Assembly (NCBI GenBank): GCA_038049695.1
Contig: CP142452.1
Location: 78,953,501 to 79,017,500, forward strand
Reading direction: 5' to 3'
Source of the DNA: Cinnamomum chago
Taxonomy: Eukaryota > Streptophyta > Magnoliopsida > Laurales > Lauraceae
Length of the DNA stretch: 64,000 bases
Shown: one piece after another, positions 23,274 through 35,520 of the stretch
Layout: each line of letters opens with the position of its first letter
Numbering within the stretch: position 1 is the first letter of the stretch
Notes under the pieces: generated by a model
Database searches by the model: none
Told to the model about the DNA's origin: nothing
What the model saw: only the letters and a program-made list of their open reading frames with translations
Program-made: the position numbers and the translations under genes

Positions 23274-24411
23274 TTAAGCAGATGCTAATAAGTCCTGAGA
23301 CTGCTTTTCATATCTAAAACCATACTTTTTAGATTCATCAGCACACCATACAAAGATCACCTCGAGCTTCCTCTGCTTCTTAAGCTCATTGCATGCCTCA
23401 AAAAAACCATTGCTAGGACCCAAACCTCCATCGCCACCACTAATAAAACTTGCCAAAACCTTCCCTCCCTTGTAATTAGAAGCTTGTGCATCAAAGTAGC
23501 TTAGAAATTGTGATACCCCAATTCCCTTATCGTAGGCATAGAATTGGAAATTAACATAGTCGATTTGGCGCCCATATTTTTTCCACAAAGCCAAGTAATA
23601 GCTCTGCACTGGGCCGCCGTCGTCAAAGGGTGCAATGGAAGCAAAGGTGATGACACCCTTGCTCTTTAGTGTAGATATTAGCTGCCCAATGCACTGGGCG
23701 AACGTGTTGGGGTCTGCGCGAAAATGCTCATAATCGACGTCGATGCCATCAAGATTATACTGTTTAATGATCTGGGTCAGTGAGGAAACAGCATTGTTAA
23801 CCCATGATGAAATGGACTTTGGCTCGAAGTAGGCCTTGCGGTGGCCATCTACTGTGTCCCCGCCTAAGCTGACTGCGACCTTAACATTGGGGTGCTTGTT
23901 CTTGATTGATGCTATATCTGCAGGCTTCAGATTGCTGGTTTCCCAGAAGATGTTGAATTTGCCGTTGGTGGTACCGTTTTCATAGTCGATGGTGAAGGCG
24001 AGTATAAAGTGAACTTCAACGTCGGAGTTTATGGGCATGTCAGTGAGCTTCACAGAATCGGATTCGGCGCCTATGTATTCCCTGAAGAGCTTGGAGTTTG
24101 CAGCTGCCGATTACAGATGAAAAATGTTAGTGTTCTGTTCTGTCGTAATTAAGTATAGGCCATTTGACACAACTTGAGATTTTATGGGCTATTTGGGTCT
24201 GGGTCTCTGCTGTAGTACAGCAACCTTCAAAAGGTGGAAATACATGAACTTTATGCTGATAACCTTTTAAAATGAACTGTAAAATACATTCATAACAGCA
24301 CACTAATCAACACAGAGACACCTGAGAATATATGAAGGGTACTTGTAACTTACCATTGCATGTTGAGAGGGAGAGGAAAAGGATTACTGCTATAAGCTTG
24401 GATGGTTCCAT
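23274..24411 (-). CDS. Secreted GH18 chitinase-like protein (tulip bulb chitinase type)
   Basis: There are two exons: 24354-24411 (58 nt) and 23274-24103 (830 nt). They are joined across a GT..AG intron (donor GTAAGT, acceptor GGCAG) into 295 residues. Exon 1 gives the start [19 protein letters not shown], a hydrophobic signal peptide likely cleaved near residue 20. The mature protein is a single GH18 barrel. IDY and SLGGD strands precede the catalytic motif DGIDVDYE at residues 138-145, with E145 as the proton donor, so the DxxDxDxE motif is complete. QFYAYD and the C-terminal FVWCADES strand follow. The length matches plant chitinase-2-like and RuBisCO-associated-protein-like members. Many of these bind or cleave chitin oligomers in apoplast or vacuole, in defence or storage. 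Activity is inferred from the motif only. The first ATG in frame with the signal peptide fixes the start. Confidence 0.93.
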
Positions 24412-24450
24412 TTCCTCGTTTCCTGGTATGGGAGTTTCCGGTGGCTAAGA

Positions 24451-24459
24451 ATATTTATA
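24451..24459 (-). promoter_or_regulatory. TATA box of the GH18 gene
   Basis: The minus strand reads TATAAATAT about 40 bases upstream of the ATG at 24411. A start site about 30 bases downstream would give a very short 5' leader. This is the only strong TATA element near the gene. Confidence 0.6.
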
Positions 24460-25761
24460 GAGTCAACACTTTGGGAATATTTCTTTTTGGAGCTTGTGCC
24501 AAGGCCACCTCTAGTTACGGCAGCATAACGCCTTCCTACCAAATAGCCAAAAACTCAAATCCAATGAGAATGGTTAAACAGAATATGAAAGAGGGCGGCA
24601 ACCTGACCCATGATCTCTTGTTAATTGTTATGGCCAACCCGACCCAAATGCCACCCGGTAATTTCAAGTTTTAATAAACATTTCCAACCGGATTAGTGGA
24701 TCGTCAGGTGGATTGAGGCCATAACCCGGAAAGTGAATTTGGAGTTCGGGTTGACATTTTCCGAACTAATTGGTAACTGGGACAGGTTGATGGGAGCATG
24801 GGCTGTCTAAGGGAAACATTTGAAGGAACTTTCACTAACAATTAAACCGATGGGGCAACTGCCCCCAAAACCCATTGCTTGGGTCCTTAGTGAGAGCTAG
24901 TATTGTGCACTGTTCGAAAACTCGAAAGAAAGCCCACATGAGGCAGGTTGATTACAACTTGGTCAAGAGTTGATTGATTAGTTCAACTCTGCAAGACCAG
25001 GACATAATTTGTTACCAAGTCGTGTTTGTTACATTTTTATACCACCCAAGGTCACTCCAATTGATTAATGTGAAAATTACAGCTTCTCAATTGAATGAGG
25101 AAAATCTGTGATCTGCTCTTATTAATCCTTTTACAGTCCAACTTAGCCTGTTACTAGTGTGGCAATTGGCTCGTTCCAGAACATAAGACTTTTGCAGAAC
25201 AACAAAAGAAGGCTAAAGAGTACGTCTTCAACACACAGCATACAAACAATGGCTCTTGGTTTCTAGTGTAAATGATGAATGTTTCTGGAATGGCACGGGC
25301 TATCCAAAGATCTTTTGTTCTGACCAGGAAGCTGTTGTTATGGCCTAGGAGCTAAATCCAAAGTTGCTTCTTCTTAGTTTGTTTTGGCCAAGAAACTGTT
25401 GTTATGGCCTAGGACATTGAATGGGACCAGTGATCAGTAAACTCAAAAGAATCCGAGGTTTCCCATAAAAAGAACACTGATTTTTTTATTTTTTTTTTTG
25501 CAAGTCAGTTTACAGTCCAATGTAATCGTCGTCTTTGAAGATTTTGTTTGTTATGTGATGAAAAACAACGGATAGCAAAGAGTAACCAAATGTGTCATCA
25601 GAACAGGGTCATAAAAAATATCGATTTTAACGTTGCCAAATGAAAGCATTAGAATCTTAATAGATGGATTGTATACTCATACAATACCAATATGTAATTG
25701 TTTAACAGATAAATGTCAACAGTAATTAGATGGAGCAAGGACCCTAGCCATGTGCGTCATG
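24460..25761. other. Intergenic stretch upstream of the GH18 gene
   Basis: No gene recognised. The 90-codon plus-strand frame at 24402-24674 runs antisense over the GH18 promoter and first exon and has no motif. A short imperfect duplication around the phrase GTTATGGCCTAGGA occurs near 25336 and 25399. Otherwise I see nothing structured. Confidence 0.5.
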
Positions 25762-25790
25762 CCCGTGCTTAGCACGGGTTATTGTGCTAG
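25762..25790 (+). mobile_element. Helitron-type 3' terminus (isolated)
   Basis: A perfect 7-bp hairpin, CCCGTGC-TTA-GCACGGG, is followed after eight bases by CTAG and then T. This is the classic plant Helitron 3' end, which inserts between A and T. Its sequence differs from the three termini in the right part of the window, so it belongs to another family. I could not locate the matching TC-starting 5' end, so the element's extent is unknown. It may cover much of the intergenic stretch upstream. Confidence 0.7.
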
Positions 25791-27162
25791 TAATAAATTA
25801 CTTTACGGTAATTTGATGCTGGTGTACCTCCACCTGGTGGAGGTGATGATTTACTTTGGCTTATGACCCTGTTCATTTGCTGAGACGCTGAAGATCATTT
25901 TCTATATCATCTGTCGTGTGTTAAGGTATGGCAGTTTTAGAGATTGCTAAATAAGACCCATAGAAGTGATCTTTGGATGAAGTTTCTTCTTTAGGAAATA
26001 AATTTCAATATAGAGGAATTTTCATGGATGGCAAATGACTATCCAATCCCAAGCAGTGATGCCCACCTGAATGCATGCCAATCATACGGGAAAAAACCAT
26101 AGGAAGGTACAGGAAGGTCATCAATGGAACTAAAGGCAAGTCAAAAGGAGGACTGAAGCTCGGGCAAAGATTATCAATCCCCTTTGATCGTCCTATTCTT
26201 GAATTTTTGCTCTCAAAAGGTAAACAAATATATAATCAAAATGTTCCATCAAGATCTTATCCAAGGGTGTACAACGGTCAAAATAAGGGTTGAAGCTACA
26301 ACTTTAATGCCCAAAGGTGGGAAAACCGGCAGAGATGAGGAAGGAGCCAGAGGGTATCAAGTTATCCAGTATAATGACCAGAGCAAGTAGCATCAGATTT
26401 CAGAAGATCCTACAGTCTCCTCCAGTCCTTTTTTGTAATGCCTTATGTTTCAATAATTTATCCTGTTACCATCTCAAAATAGAGGGTGCAAAACTCATAG
26501 CTGTGTCAAATTGGGGAGAGGTTGGTCAGTTGGATTGATCATAGCCACTAGCTTCTTGATTGGCCATTATTGGCAAGGATCCCTCTTAAAATTTTATGTT
26601 CCAATCTTCTTTTTACAGATCTGCCTTTCAAAAGCAAAAAAAAAAAAAGACTAAATAATGCACTAATTACTCCACACAAGCAAGATTCATGAGACAACAC
26701 TAAATACAAAATTCATTAGGTAAAACTAACCACTGTCCAGTCAAGCACAACCACCAACCCAGAAACTGTGCAGTCCCAAAACAATGGGCCTGATACAAAC
26801 CTACTGGGTTCAGATGATTCAAAACCAATAAAAAGAAAGCCATTGACACAAACTTAAATACTGATTCATTAGATAGGTTCAAGATGAACATCATTACTGT
26901 TATTATCATCGTTATGAGAGTTCCTTATTTCCACAGTACAGCATAACCAACTTGATATCAGAGGATATGACAACTCTCCTGGACATACATGTATATGCTA
27001 GGATAAGATAATCCCACTAGACTTTCATGAACTAACTGGTTCTTCATTTACCCTGCAGAAGAGAAGGGCTGGCTTAGGATCCACTAATGTAAAAGTAATG
27101 AAAAAAAAAAAGGTAAAATTTTACTCTTTATTTTATTCAAAGAAACAACATCATTTCAAATA
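25791..27162. other. 3' flank of the lambda GST gene, with start of duplicate copy 2
   Basis: No gene is supported in 25791-26250; open frames near 26075-26540 overlap one another and lack motifs. From about 26255 the sequence pairs with 19795 onward (diverged duplication; copy 2 continues to about 28105 inside the GST gene's intron 8). The GST transcript should terminate here, but no single poly(A) signal stands out. Confidence 0.6.
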
Positions 27163-30100
27163 CTATACCATAAAACGTTTCTTGATTCCAGCAACTAGCT
27201 CCTGGGGATCACGTTGAGTTTGTACATATCCATCTATCTTGTTCATTTCCTACAAGAAGATTCCATGCATCATTTACAAACAATTCAAAGAAAATAGAGA
27301 AACCCTCATTGCGTACAAATATGAAATGTCCCATAATTATACACTTCTTTATTCATCACAATAATCTCATTGGATGCTGCAGTACAATCACTGATTGTGT
27401 CAATGTTACTGTTGAAAAACTACTATCTCAGCTTGGAATATCATTGGCATACTCAGTCAGACTAATTCGACTTGCCCATCTATGTGACCTTTTGAGTCGA
27501 GTCAATTCGGTTAATGAGTCAAAATGAGATCTTCAACAATGGTTCTTGTTGTCACAGAAGGCAACACACTGGAAGTTTAGAGCCGTCAAATAGGAGACAC
27601 TGAACTACTTGCACCACACAGTTTTTTTTTTTTTTATCACGAATACATGTGAAAATACAAAACAAGACGATGTGCAGAAGCAAAAAAATTAAAAACTAGA
27701 AAATCAAACTGTATTTATAACATTAAGAAATAAAAAAAAATAGTCAGCCAAGAAAAACAGAACATGCCTACACAGCGCTTTCGATCTCCTGCTTCAGTGC
27801 AGTGCATTTTATATCCAAATTGCCATATGCCATCAGCCAATTTTGAAAAAAGAAAAATTGAAAATAGAAAGAAGAGCAGAAACTACGACGTCTACCCTTC
27901 CGTCACCCCTGAACTAGTAAGTCTCGTGGGAAACACATGGGTCCCGACTCCCAACTCCCAACTGTAGACCAATGCAATAGAAACGGACTGCAAATCGATC
28001 TGACTACAAAACCAGTTGTTTTAAAAGAACAAAGCTCTCAAGCATGATAAACTATTCATTTCTTGCACTGGAGAACACACCATGGGAAAGGCTAGCTCAC
28101 CTGTTTATTTACTAAAACTTGAGAACATGTTTTGGGACATCAAGACACAGGAAATGCCCAGGTAAATGGACCCTAAGTGTGATCCAGATTGGTATATTTT
28201 AAGAATTCCGACAACAGTATATATGTGATTCCACGACTAATATAGATTCCACTCATAAAAAAACTGACTTAACATCCTAAATCTAAAACTATATTCTGGC
28301 GGCCATTCATGCATGACCAATGGACATAGGTGATTGGGGACTGAACAGGCTTTCACTACTGTGGTAAAAAAATTTCCCCTTCTTTTTTTGGCAGAGAACA
28401 ACACGCATTTAGATGGAACAAGTAAACAGCAAAAGAAGGGATGAGAAACCGTGAAGCAAGGGAAAACAAAACAAAACAGGACCATCTTTATATAGCAATA
28501 AAGGAAGCCCTGCCCATGATTACGTGTGACATAACATGCTAAAGATATATAAATAATAATAAACCATCATCCGGTAAAGTCATGCTCAAACAATTTGAGA
28601 TGATTCCATTCCACCTAGGTACAAAGATATTAAATATACAAGAGAATCTCACTTGAAATCCAATCTATTCAACTCAGTAGACTGCAGCTTTGGTAACCAT
28701 TTTTGAGATATGGTCATAACCATGAAGGACAATCACACCCATTTCCAGTAAGTTCCTCCAAGCACTCTCCTGTCCAAGGTAGCTTCTCTTATGAAGCTAC
28801 TGGAAGAATTGATTAAGCTCTTGAGATCCAAGGAATCTATTTAATGATGATTTTGTAGTTGCAAAATGAACACTTGCACAGAAAATGTTTCATCATGAGT
28901 ATTGGACATGACCATGATGATGTTTGGAAGGGAATTGCTTCAAATCAAGAGAAGAAAAATGGTATCTTTGATTCTCCATAGAACAAAAAAGAAAAAAAAA
29001 ATTTGAAGGAAATCCTGGCAATATAGAAAATACCTCAAACCACAATTTTAGATTGGGCCTTCCTGTTGTGATGTCATAGTTCTTCAAATCCAAGAAGAGG
29101 GGATGAAATCTTTCAAAAAATGGACCATATGCAATATCCACCTGAAGGTCGCAAAATCACACATGAATCAAAGATGTTACAAAATCAAGGAAAAAAGTAC
29201 TTGGGTAAATCTGCATTTTTTCATTTCACCTATAGATTAAAATATCATGTTAGCCATATCTCATTAATCTTGTGTTGGCTTTCTGAGTTCTAATTTAACT
29301 TTCTTTCTTTCTGTTTCTCTTTTTAATTAGATACTGGCCAGGATGCACAGTCCATGGAGGAGGTTCATATACAACTTAAAGCTGTGAGTTCTACTTAAAC
29401 TGAAACATATGCAATGACAATAATACCTTTATTTCAAACTTAGGTGCATAAAAGCGATGTCTCTGTGAGTGTTATTTAAAAAAAAAAAAAAAAAATCTAT
29501 CAATTTTTATTTATTGGCACTGATTTAAAAAAAAAAAATCTATCAATTTTTGTAACTTAACCAAGAAGGTACATGCAGAACTTATTCCTCGATCATCCAA
29601 CATGATATGAACTATATCACTTCAAATACAAATACAAATACAAGTTGAAAAATTCTGTCTATTTTGATGTGGGAAGTGCATAACAATACTTCATCAACCT
29701 TAAAGCAATCACTCCATTTTAGAATAAATCCATAGGAACATGCATGGATACATGATACATGAAGTATGATGAAACGGAAAAAATGAAATCCAAAAAGAGC
29801 CAACCAAGGGGGTATTGCTACCACAAGTGTAAAGAATGAAATTAATGTATGCCACCAATCTGATCTAATTTAACACATAAAATTTTCCCAAATATAGATT
29901 AACAATAAACAAATAGGCATAGTTTTGAAAATTGGAATTGTATCGCAAATCGTTCATACCCATGTAGGATTTTTTTTCCTAATAAAATTGAAAAATAATT
30001 ACAAATTAAAAAAGTTGCTATTCATAACCATCCAATTTCCCATTTATAGCAGTATAAATACAATGATAAATAAGTCTATCATAAAATCATATCAAGAACA

Positions 30101-32852
30101 TCATGACATATATTAATACATAATAAATGATATGTGTAAATAGTTTAATAAGTTTAAGGTATCAATGTATATATTTATTTTTTGTTATCTTTAAATCAAA
30201 ATAGAAAAGTATAAATAAAATCCAAACCATCAATCTTACATATGTGTAAATAGTTTAATAAGTTTAAGGTATCAATGTATATATTTATTTTTTGTTATCT
30301 TTAAATAAAAATAGAAAAGTATAAATAAAATCCAAACCATCAATCTTACATATGTGTAAATAGTTTAATAAGTTTAAGGTATCAATGTATATATTTATTT
30401 TTTGTTATCTTTAAATCAAAATAGAAAAGTATAAATAAAATCCAAACCATCAATCTTACAGTAAGATATCTCTTGAAGTTAAGAAAATGTTCATCAAGAA
30501 AAAAAATCTTTTTTTTTTAAAAAGAAGAAGATATAAACAAGCATCATACGTACAATCGAACGCTTTAATTAAATGCATGTTCTTTATTTATCTTTAAAAC
30601 TCCCAAAATCCATTAATATTTTTAAGAGGTTTTGTTAACTACTAAATAACTTTTAAAAGTAAAAACACTAGACGAGAAAAACAATAAAGAAAGAAAAAAG
30701 GTAAAAGATTGTTAATATTAATTTAGTGGTTGTAGCAATTCTCGCTCAGCTGAATCACTTGAATCATAAGATTCAACAAAATGAGTATTGAATTCGAATC
30801 ATAAGATTCATTTTGTAAATGGGATTCATTGCATATATACGAATCGTTTTCCTTGAGATTCGGGATACGAATCATAGGATTCTGAAAATTATGTAGATAG
30901 GAATCATCTCAATGTCAATAAGAGGCATACTAGAACAATGAGCCGTAATTCTAGTTTGAACACAATTATCAGGGTGCATATGGATATATATTCAAAAGTC
31001 AAATCAAACAAATCCAGAAAAACTGAAGAGTATTTTTTTTTTCCCCGCTTTTTTGGTGTATACAGGGTTTGAACGTCAGGGAAAAGAAATTGAAAGGGAA
31101 AAGAAGAATGTTGGATGCTTTGCAACTTGTACTACAAGATCAGATACGTATCAGAAGAAGAACTATATGATAAAACAAAAGGATGGAGAAAAATGTCACG
31201 TTTCAAGTTGTCCATATACTCCATAGTCCATACAATAATTAAATGAACTAAAGCCCTTCTCAAATAAATAACAACCAAAAGGAAAAACTTACCAAACTAA
31301 ACTGACCAAGGAAGAAAGGCCCATCATCAAACTTCAAAAGAGCACTTTCAAGGTGATCTAAAGGGCCACCTGACATAGATCATTTATGCAGTCAGGTCAG
31401 TCTGTATTTATATAACTTGAAATGAATAGAAAGACCAAAAGCTTTCATACTCACCAATTTCATTTGCAACATCCCCTTCTGAAGAAAATGCATAGCGCAT
31501 GATTGCAGTGAATGTATCAGTGTAAGAAAGCATCTCTTCTGCGAACTTTCTCTTGGCAGGATCCTACAGATTGTAAGAGGTTGACCATCAAAATAATGCA
31601 AAAAAAGATAGATAACACCATGGTATGAAAAGGCTGCTCTCAGCTTACCTCAGGGAGAAGAGGAGGTCCCTCAAAATTGCTATCAATGTATTTGATCAGA
31701 TCCAGGCTCTCCCCTTTAATTTCATTATTGTGTTCCAATGAAGGCACCTGTAAAACATCAAATTTCATTGGTTTTTCTTTTCCGTATAATCTTGTAATTG
31801 GACAAAAATCAGTGGCAGGTGATTTTGATCACTTGATGCCATCCATTTTCTGCTGTAATTTCATTAAAATGTCAAATTTTATAAGTTTTTCTCCTGTATA
31901 CGCCCACAATCAGTGGCACTTAAGTCATTATCACTTGATCTGATCCATTTTCCGGTGTAATTGATATCAGTGTATTCTACGAAAATTCAGATTTCTGAAT
32001 TTATCACTTCAAACAAAAACAATTTGGATTACAGAAAAAATCCCAAATTTTTAACTGAAGAGCCATAGTAGTAAAATGCTTCCATTCACTTATTGCTTAA
32101 TTGTCAGAATCAAGTCTAACACACAAACAAACAAAGCAGACAGAACAAAAGCATGGAAGATTCAGAAAGAAGCACCTTATTTGGAGGATAGACCTTCTCT
32201 TTGTACCAGGCAGGCCTGTTCTGTAGATCAATAGGAACCAGCTTTATGACATCGTGCAGCCCCTACTCTCAAAAAAGGGGGGGGGGGGGGGGGGGGGGGG
32301 GAATACCAATGGAATAAGACTAATGAAGAAATCAGCAATAATTGCAGTGTTAAGATGACAGGTTCAGATTGATCATGGGCATACATATACATCAGAGTTT
32401 TTTCACATGAGAATTGGTATGTAGCGGGTGATACGTAGCGGTGTTAATTTTTTAAATGGTCAGATTTTTTTTTAATCTTGTTTAGCAACCAATATTGTGT
32501 TTTTTTTTTAGTGATTTGAAACCATAAAAGGGTAGAGACAACTTTAGGAAAGGCTATTGAAGAGAAGAAGTAGGAAAAACATTATTTAAAGCTAAAATTA
32601 GTTGGCTCCACTAGGTTATAGACTACAGCTTTTCAAAATAGCGTAGCGGCCTTGACCACTAGGGACAATAATGCAGGCGTTACGCTACGGAGCGGCCGTT
32701 ATTTTAAATCATGCTTATGATAACCTGCTTTGCCCTCTAATACTCACTACCTCTGATTTGGCACTGACTGTTACTAAACAGTAGACAGGTAAATGCCAAC
32801 TTTTTCAAGATGTTTTCACCATTGATCTTTGGGGCCTCATATAATCTCCTCC

Positions 32853-32898
<46 letters not shown>

Positions 32899-34309
32899 TG
32901 GATAGTTATGATCAGATATGTAGTAGGTGTTTTTCTTTTCAACCTCTCTCTCTTCTCTCTCCATATATAGAGGCAGTTGAATTCACAAGTAAGGCTTTTC
33001 TTCTTCTCTTTTCCCTTTGTTAAGAAAAGGGAATTGACACTTCTCAAATTAGATTGAAAACCCATGATACATATTCATTTAAGCATTGAGGGTATGTTTG
33101 TGCAATAGAGAATTCCGGACTCCACAAAATCCCATTTCCGCGGGAGAGAGGAGTCCTACTTTCCTACCTCTCACAAGAAATCAAAACCCTCTCTGTATAG
33201 GAAAATCAGTGCATTCGTTTCCTTTTCTACACAGAAAATGTGCCCCACCCCCACCAAACCACCGAAGAGTGGGCTCAAAGTAACTTTCCTCTCTACTGCA
33301 GAATTCTTTCCTTGCACCAACATACTCTTGAGTGTCAAATATCAAGGGGTGAGGATGATAGGGTGGCTCTGATCTTTTACACAGTCCTGGGTGTCAATAG
33401 GATCTTTTGAATCACCAATACCCCCACCCCAAAAAAAATAAAATATAATAATAAATACATAAATACATAAAACAAAACAAAGAGAGACGCGCACACAATT
33501 GTCATGCAGAAAGGTGGGTCCCACATCTAGGTTGCAGCCTAAATTAGATACCACCTGCTCCCTTAAAACCAAAATCTAATTGCAGAGCAGAAAAAAATAC
33601 CTTACAATTTCTTGTAATCCACGCGCGTTGGGCATAAGGGCATACATAGGACGTATACAACCTTCAGAAACAAACACAGGAAAAGGAGGAGAAATCAATA
33701 GTCTGTGTAGGTCTAAAACTGAAAACAACCAACATCATTAACTGGGTTTCTAAGCTCTGACAAACCAATAAACTAAAAATAAATTACAAAAGCACAAGAG
33801 GCAGGAACTAGATCATTGATGGGACATGCCTAAACAGTCCACAGATTGGCAGATCCTAACCATTTGTTCAGTAAGGATCTTACAATCAAGAAGAGGTCAA
33901 TCCAACTGGGAATCACCAGAGCAAACTCTATAAATAATTCCCAGCTTCCTACCATTCCTCACCATGCCAATATGCATTGAAAACCCAACAATAATCATAA
34001 CCAAAAAAAAGAAGAACAACAAATAATGATAAAGTATAAATTCAACCTGGTTGTCCCATCAAAGAGGGTTGGTGGCTCTGAACTGGAATCCAGAACAGGG
34101 GGAAGAACCTCATGCACTTTTCTACACAAACACACAAGTAAAGCAAAGAAACCCAAGTGTAAGTAGCAGAAGAAAACATTACACCAATCAGGTTAATGGT
34201 ACCCAAACATGGCCAAACAAAACAGAATCATGAGAAAACACATGAATTAGAGAAACCCGAGAAAGCAAATCCCATAAAAAAAAAACTAAGGAGATTACCC
34301 AGTTGCCAT
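27163..34309 (-). CDS. GSTL: Lambda-class glutathione transferase, nine exons
   Basis: Exons, in coding order: 34299-34309, 34047-34121, 33601-33661, 32176-32262, 31649-31747, 31455-31563, 31293-31369, 29034-29141, 27163-27249. All introns are GT..AG. The exons total 714 nt, giving 237 residues plus a stop in one frame. The thioredoxin-fold half (about 1-110) has LFDGTTRLY, the active-site CPYAQ with Cys36, cis-Pro80 in VPSLEH, and GES at 90-92. The helical half holds GGPLDHLE and VDIAYGPFFERF and ends QELVAGIKKRFMV. A catalytic cysteine where most plant GSTs have serine defines the lambda class. These proteins reduce or deglutathionylate small thiol conjugates such as flavonoid-glutathione adducts and usually act in cytosol or plastid. 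There is no obvious transit peptide, so cytosolic is likelier. Introns 7 (2151 bp), 8 (1784 bp) and 3 (1338 bp) hold the bulk of the gene. It looks fully functional. Confidence 0.96.
30131..30460. repeat. Three 110-bp tandem repeats in GST intron 7
   Basis: Copies start at 30131, 30241 and 30351 with TATGTGTAAATAGTTTAATA and are identical except for about one base (AAATCAAAA versus AAATAAAAA). They sit between exons 7 and 8, away from splice sites. The near-identity implies recent duplication or ongoing length variation. Confidence 0.95.
32277..32301. repeat. 25-base poly-G run beside the exon 4 acceptor
   Basis: The plus strand has 25 consecutive G. On the coding strand this is a C tract that ends 14 bases before exon 4, with TTTTTTGAGAGTAG between. 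It therefore forms most of the polypyrimidine tract of intron 3. Confidence 0.85.
32857..32894. repeat. (GA)19 microsatellite in GST intron 3
   Basis: A pure GA dinucleotide tract of 38 bases, read as CT on the coding strand, deep inside the intron. It should be highly polymorphic. Confidence 0.95.
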
Positions 34310-34395
34310 GGCTAGATGTTGGAGCTCCAATCGGTGTGTAGAATGTGTCACAACTTCAGTTTGAGAGAGATGAAATTATTGTTGGCTGGTGATAC

Positions 34396-34402
34396 ATTTA
34401 TA
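34396..34402 (-). promoter_or_regulatory. GSTL: TATA box of the lambda GST gene
   Basis: The minus strand reads TATAAAT about 87 bases upstream of the ATG at 34309. This suits a start site near 34365 and a 5' leader of roughly 55 bases. No obvious safener- or redox-response element was recognised by eye. Confidence 0.55.
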
Positions 34403-35520
34403 ATGGGCTTTATTGCAAACGTAAGAGATACGATTTTAAAAAGGCTAACATAAGTAAATATTCCGAAGGGAAACGTATGGTTGTTAGCCATTCATTCTAT
34501 TCAACCCCCACAATGGGAAATTTCCATGTCTGGACCAATAAGTAGATGCCGGAAATGTGTCACATCCCATCTAAAATTTTTATTCCCTGATCCCACTTCC
34601 TAATAGTGGGCCCACATCCATCCCACTCCAAGCGGAAGAAGGCAGATACCACCGCCCGGAATTACAAGCCCTCTAGCAGCTTTAGCAGAGATCATGAGGA
34701 GAAATTTGACGAAGGAAAGAGTTAAAATTAGTTCCTAAGTTTTTTCAACGCCTATATTATTCTCAATCGAAATAAAATCTTCATTTACTTCATTACGATG
34801 ATCAGGGACAACTAAATATCCATGTTGACCGGATGATGTTATAGCTTTAAATGAAGAATAATTTGAGTATTTTAATTAAATTAAGAGAGATAGTCGATGA
34901 TATGGTGATCATGGACAACTAGGTTTTCACAGCGATCCACTGCATATAGTGATTGCCAAAACTATGTTATGGCTTGATGATCGGGGACAACTAGGTCCTC
35001 ACAGCGATCCAGTACATATAGTGGTTGTCAAAACTATATTATGGCTTTTAAATGAATGATAATTTAGGTATTTTGAAAAAAAAATTAAGGGAAAAAGCCA
35101 ATGATTAATACCTTCAAATTAGTCGGCTCTGTGCATGTCCTACTTCATGCCTGACGTCACCACTACATCATCTTTTTCTCCCTCCTATGTGTCTCCTAAC
35201 CTTCCTACAGTAAAGTATTAAGGGACTTTCCCTCTCATACAAAATACCCTGCTTCCCTAAATAATTAAGAGAAAAAAAACAAAGGCATAAAAAGATAATA
35301 GGCTTTGACTAAAGACCTCCAAGGAGAATTGATAAAAGCTACATCAAATGCATGCCAGTTGCCAAGCCTTGTTTCATGCACAGATCCGTCATCCCTGACA
35401 TTCATGCCGACAGTGGCGGACCCACATGTGCAATCATAATATGTAGTTTTCTTTTTGGGGCAAGTTAAGGATTTTTTTTATGGAACTTGAGGGGGTAGGT
35501 CTACAAAATCTATCTATGTA
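34403..35520. other. Upstream region of GST with a 72-bp direct repeat
   Basis: No gene is supported. Two diverged copies of about 72 bp start at 34907 and 34979 (GATCATGGACAACTAGG versus GATCGGGGACAACTAGG). A fainter third related piece lies near 34800. The remainder is AT-rich flank leading into the repeat array. Confidence 0.65.

Noticed and set aside
24402-24674. 90-codon plus-strand frame near the chitinase gene
   Set aside because: It is antisense to the GH18 first exon and promoter, and contains no recognisable motif.
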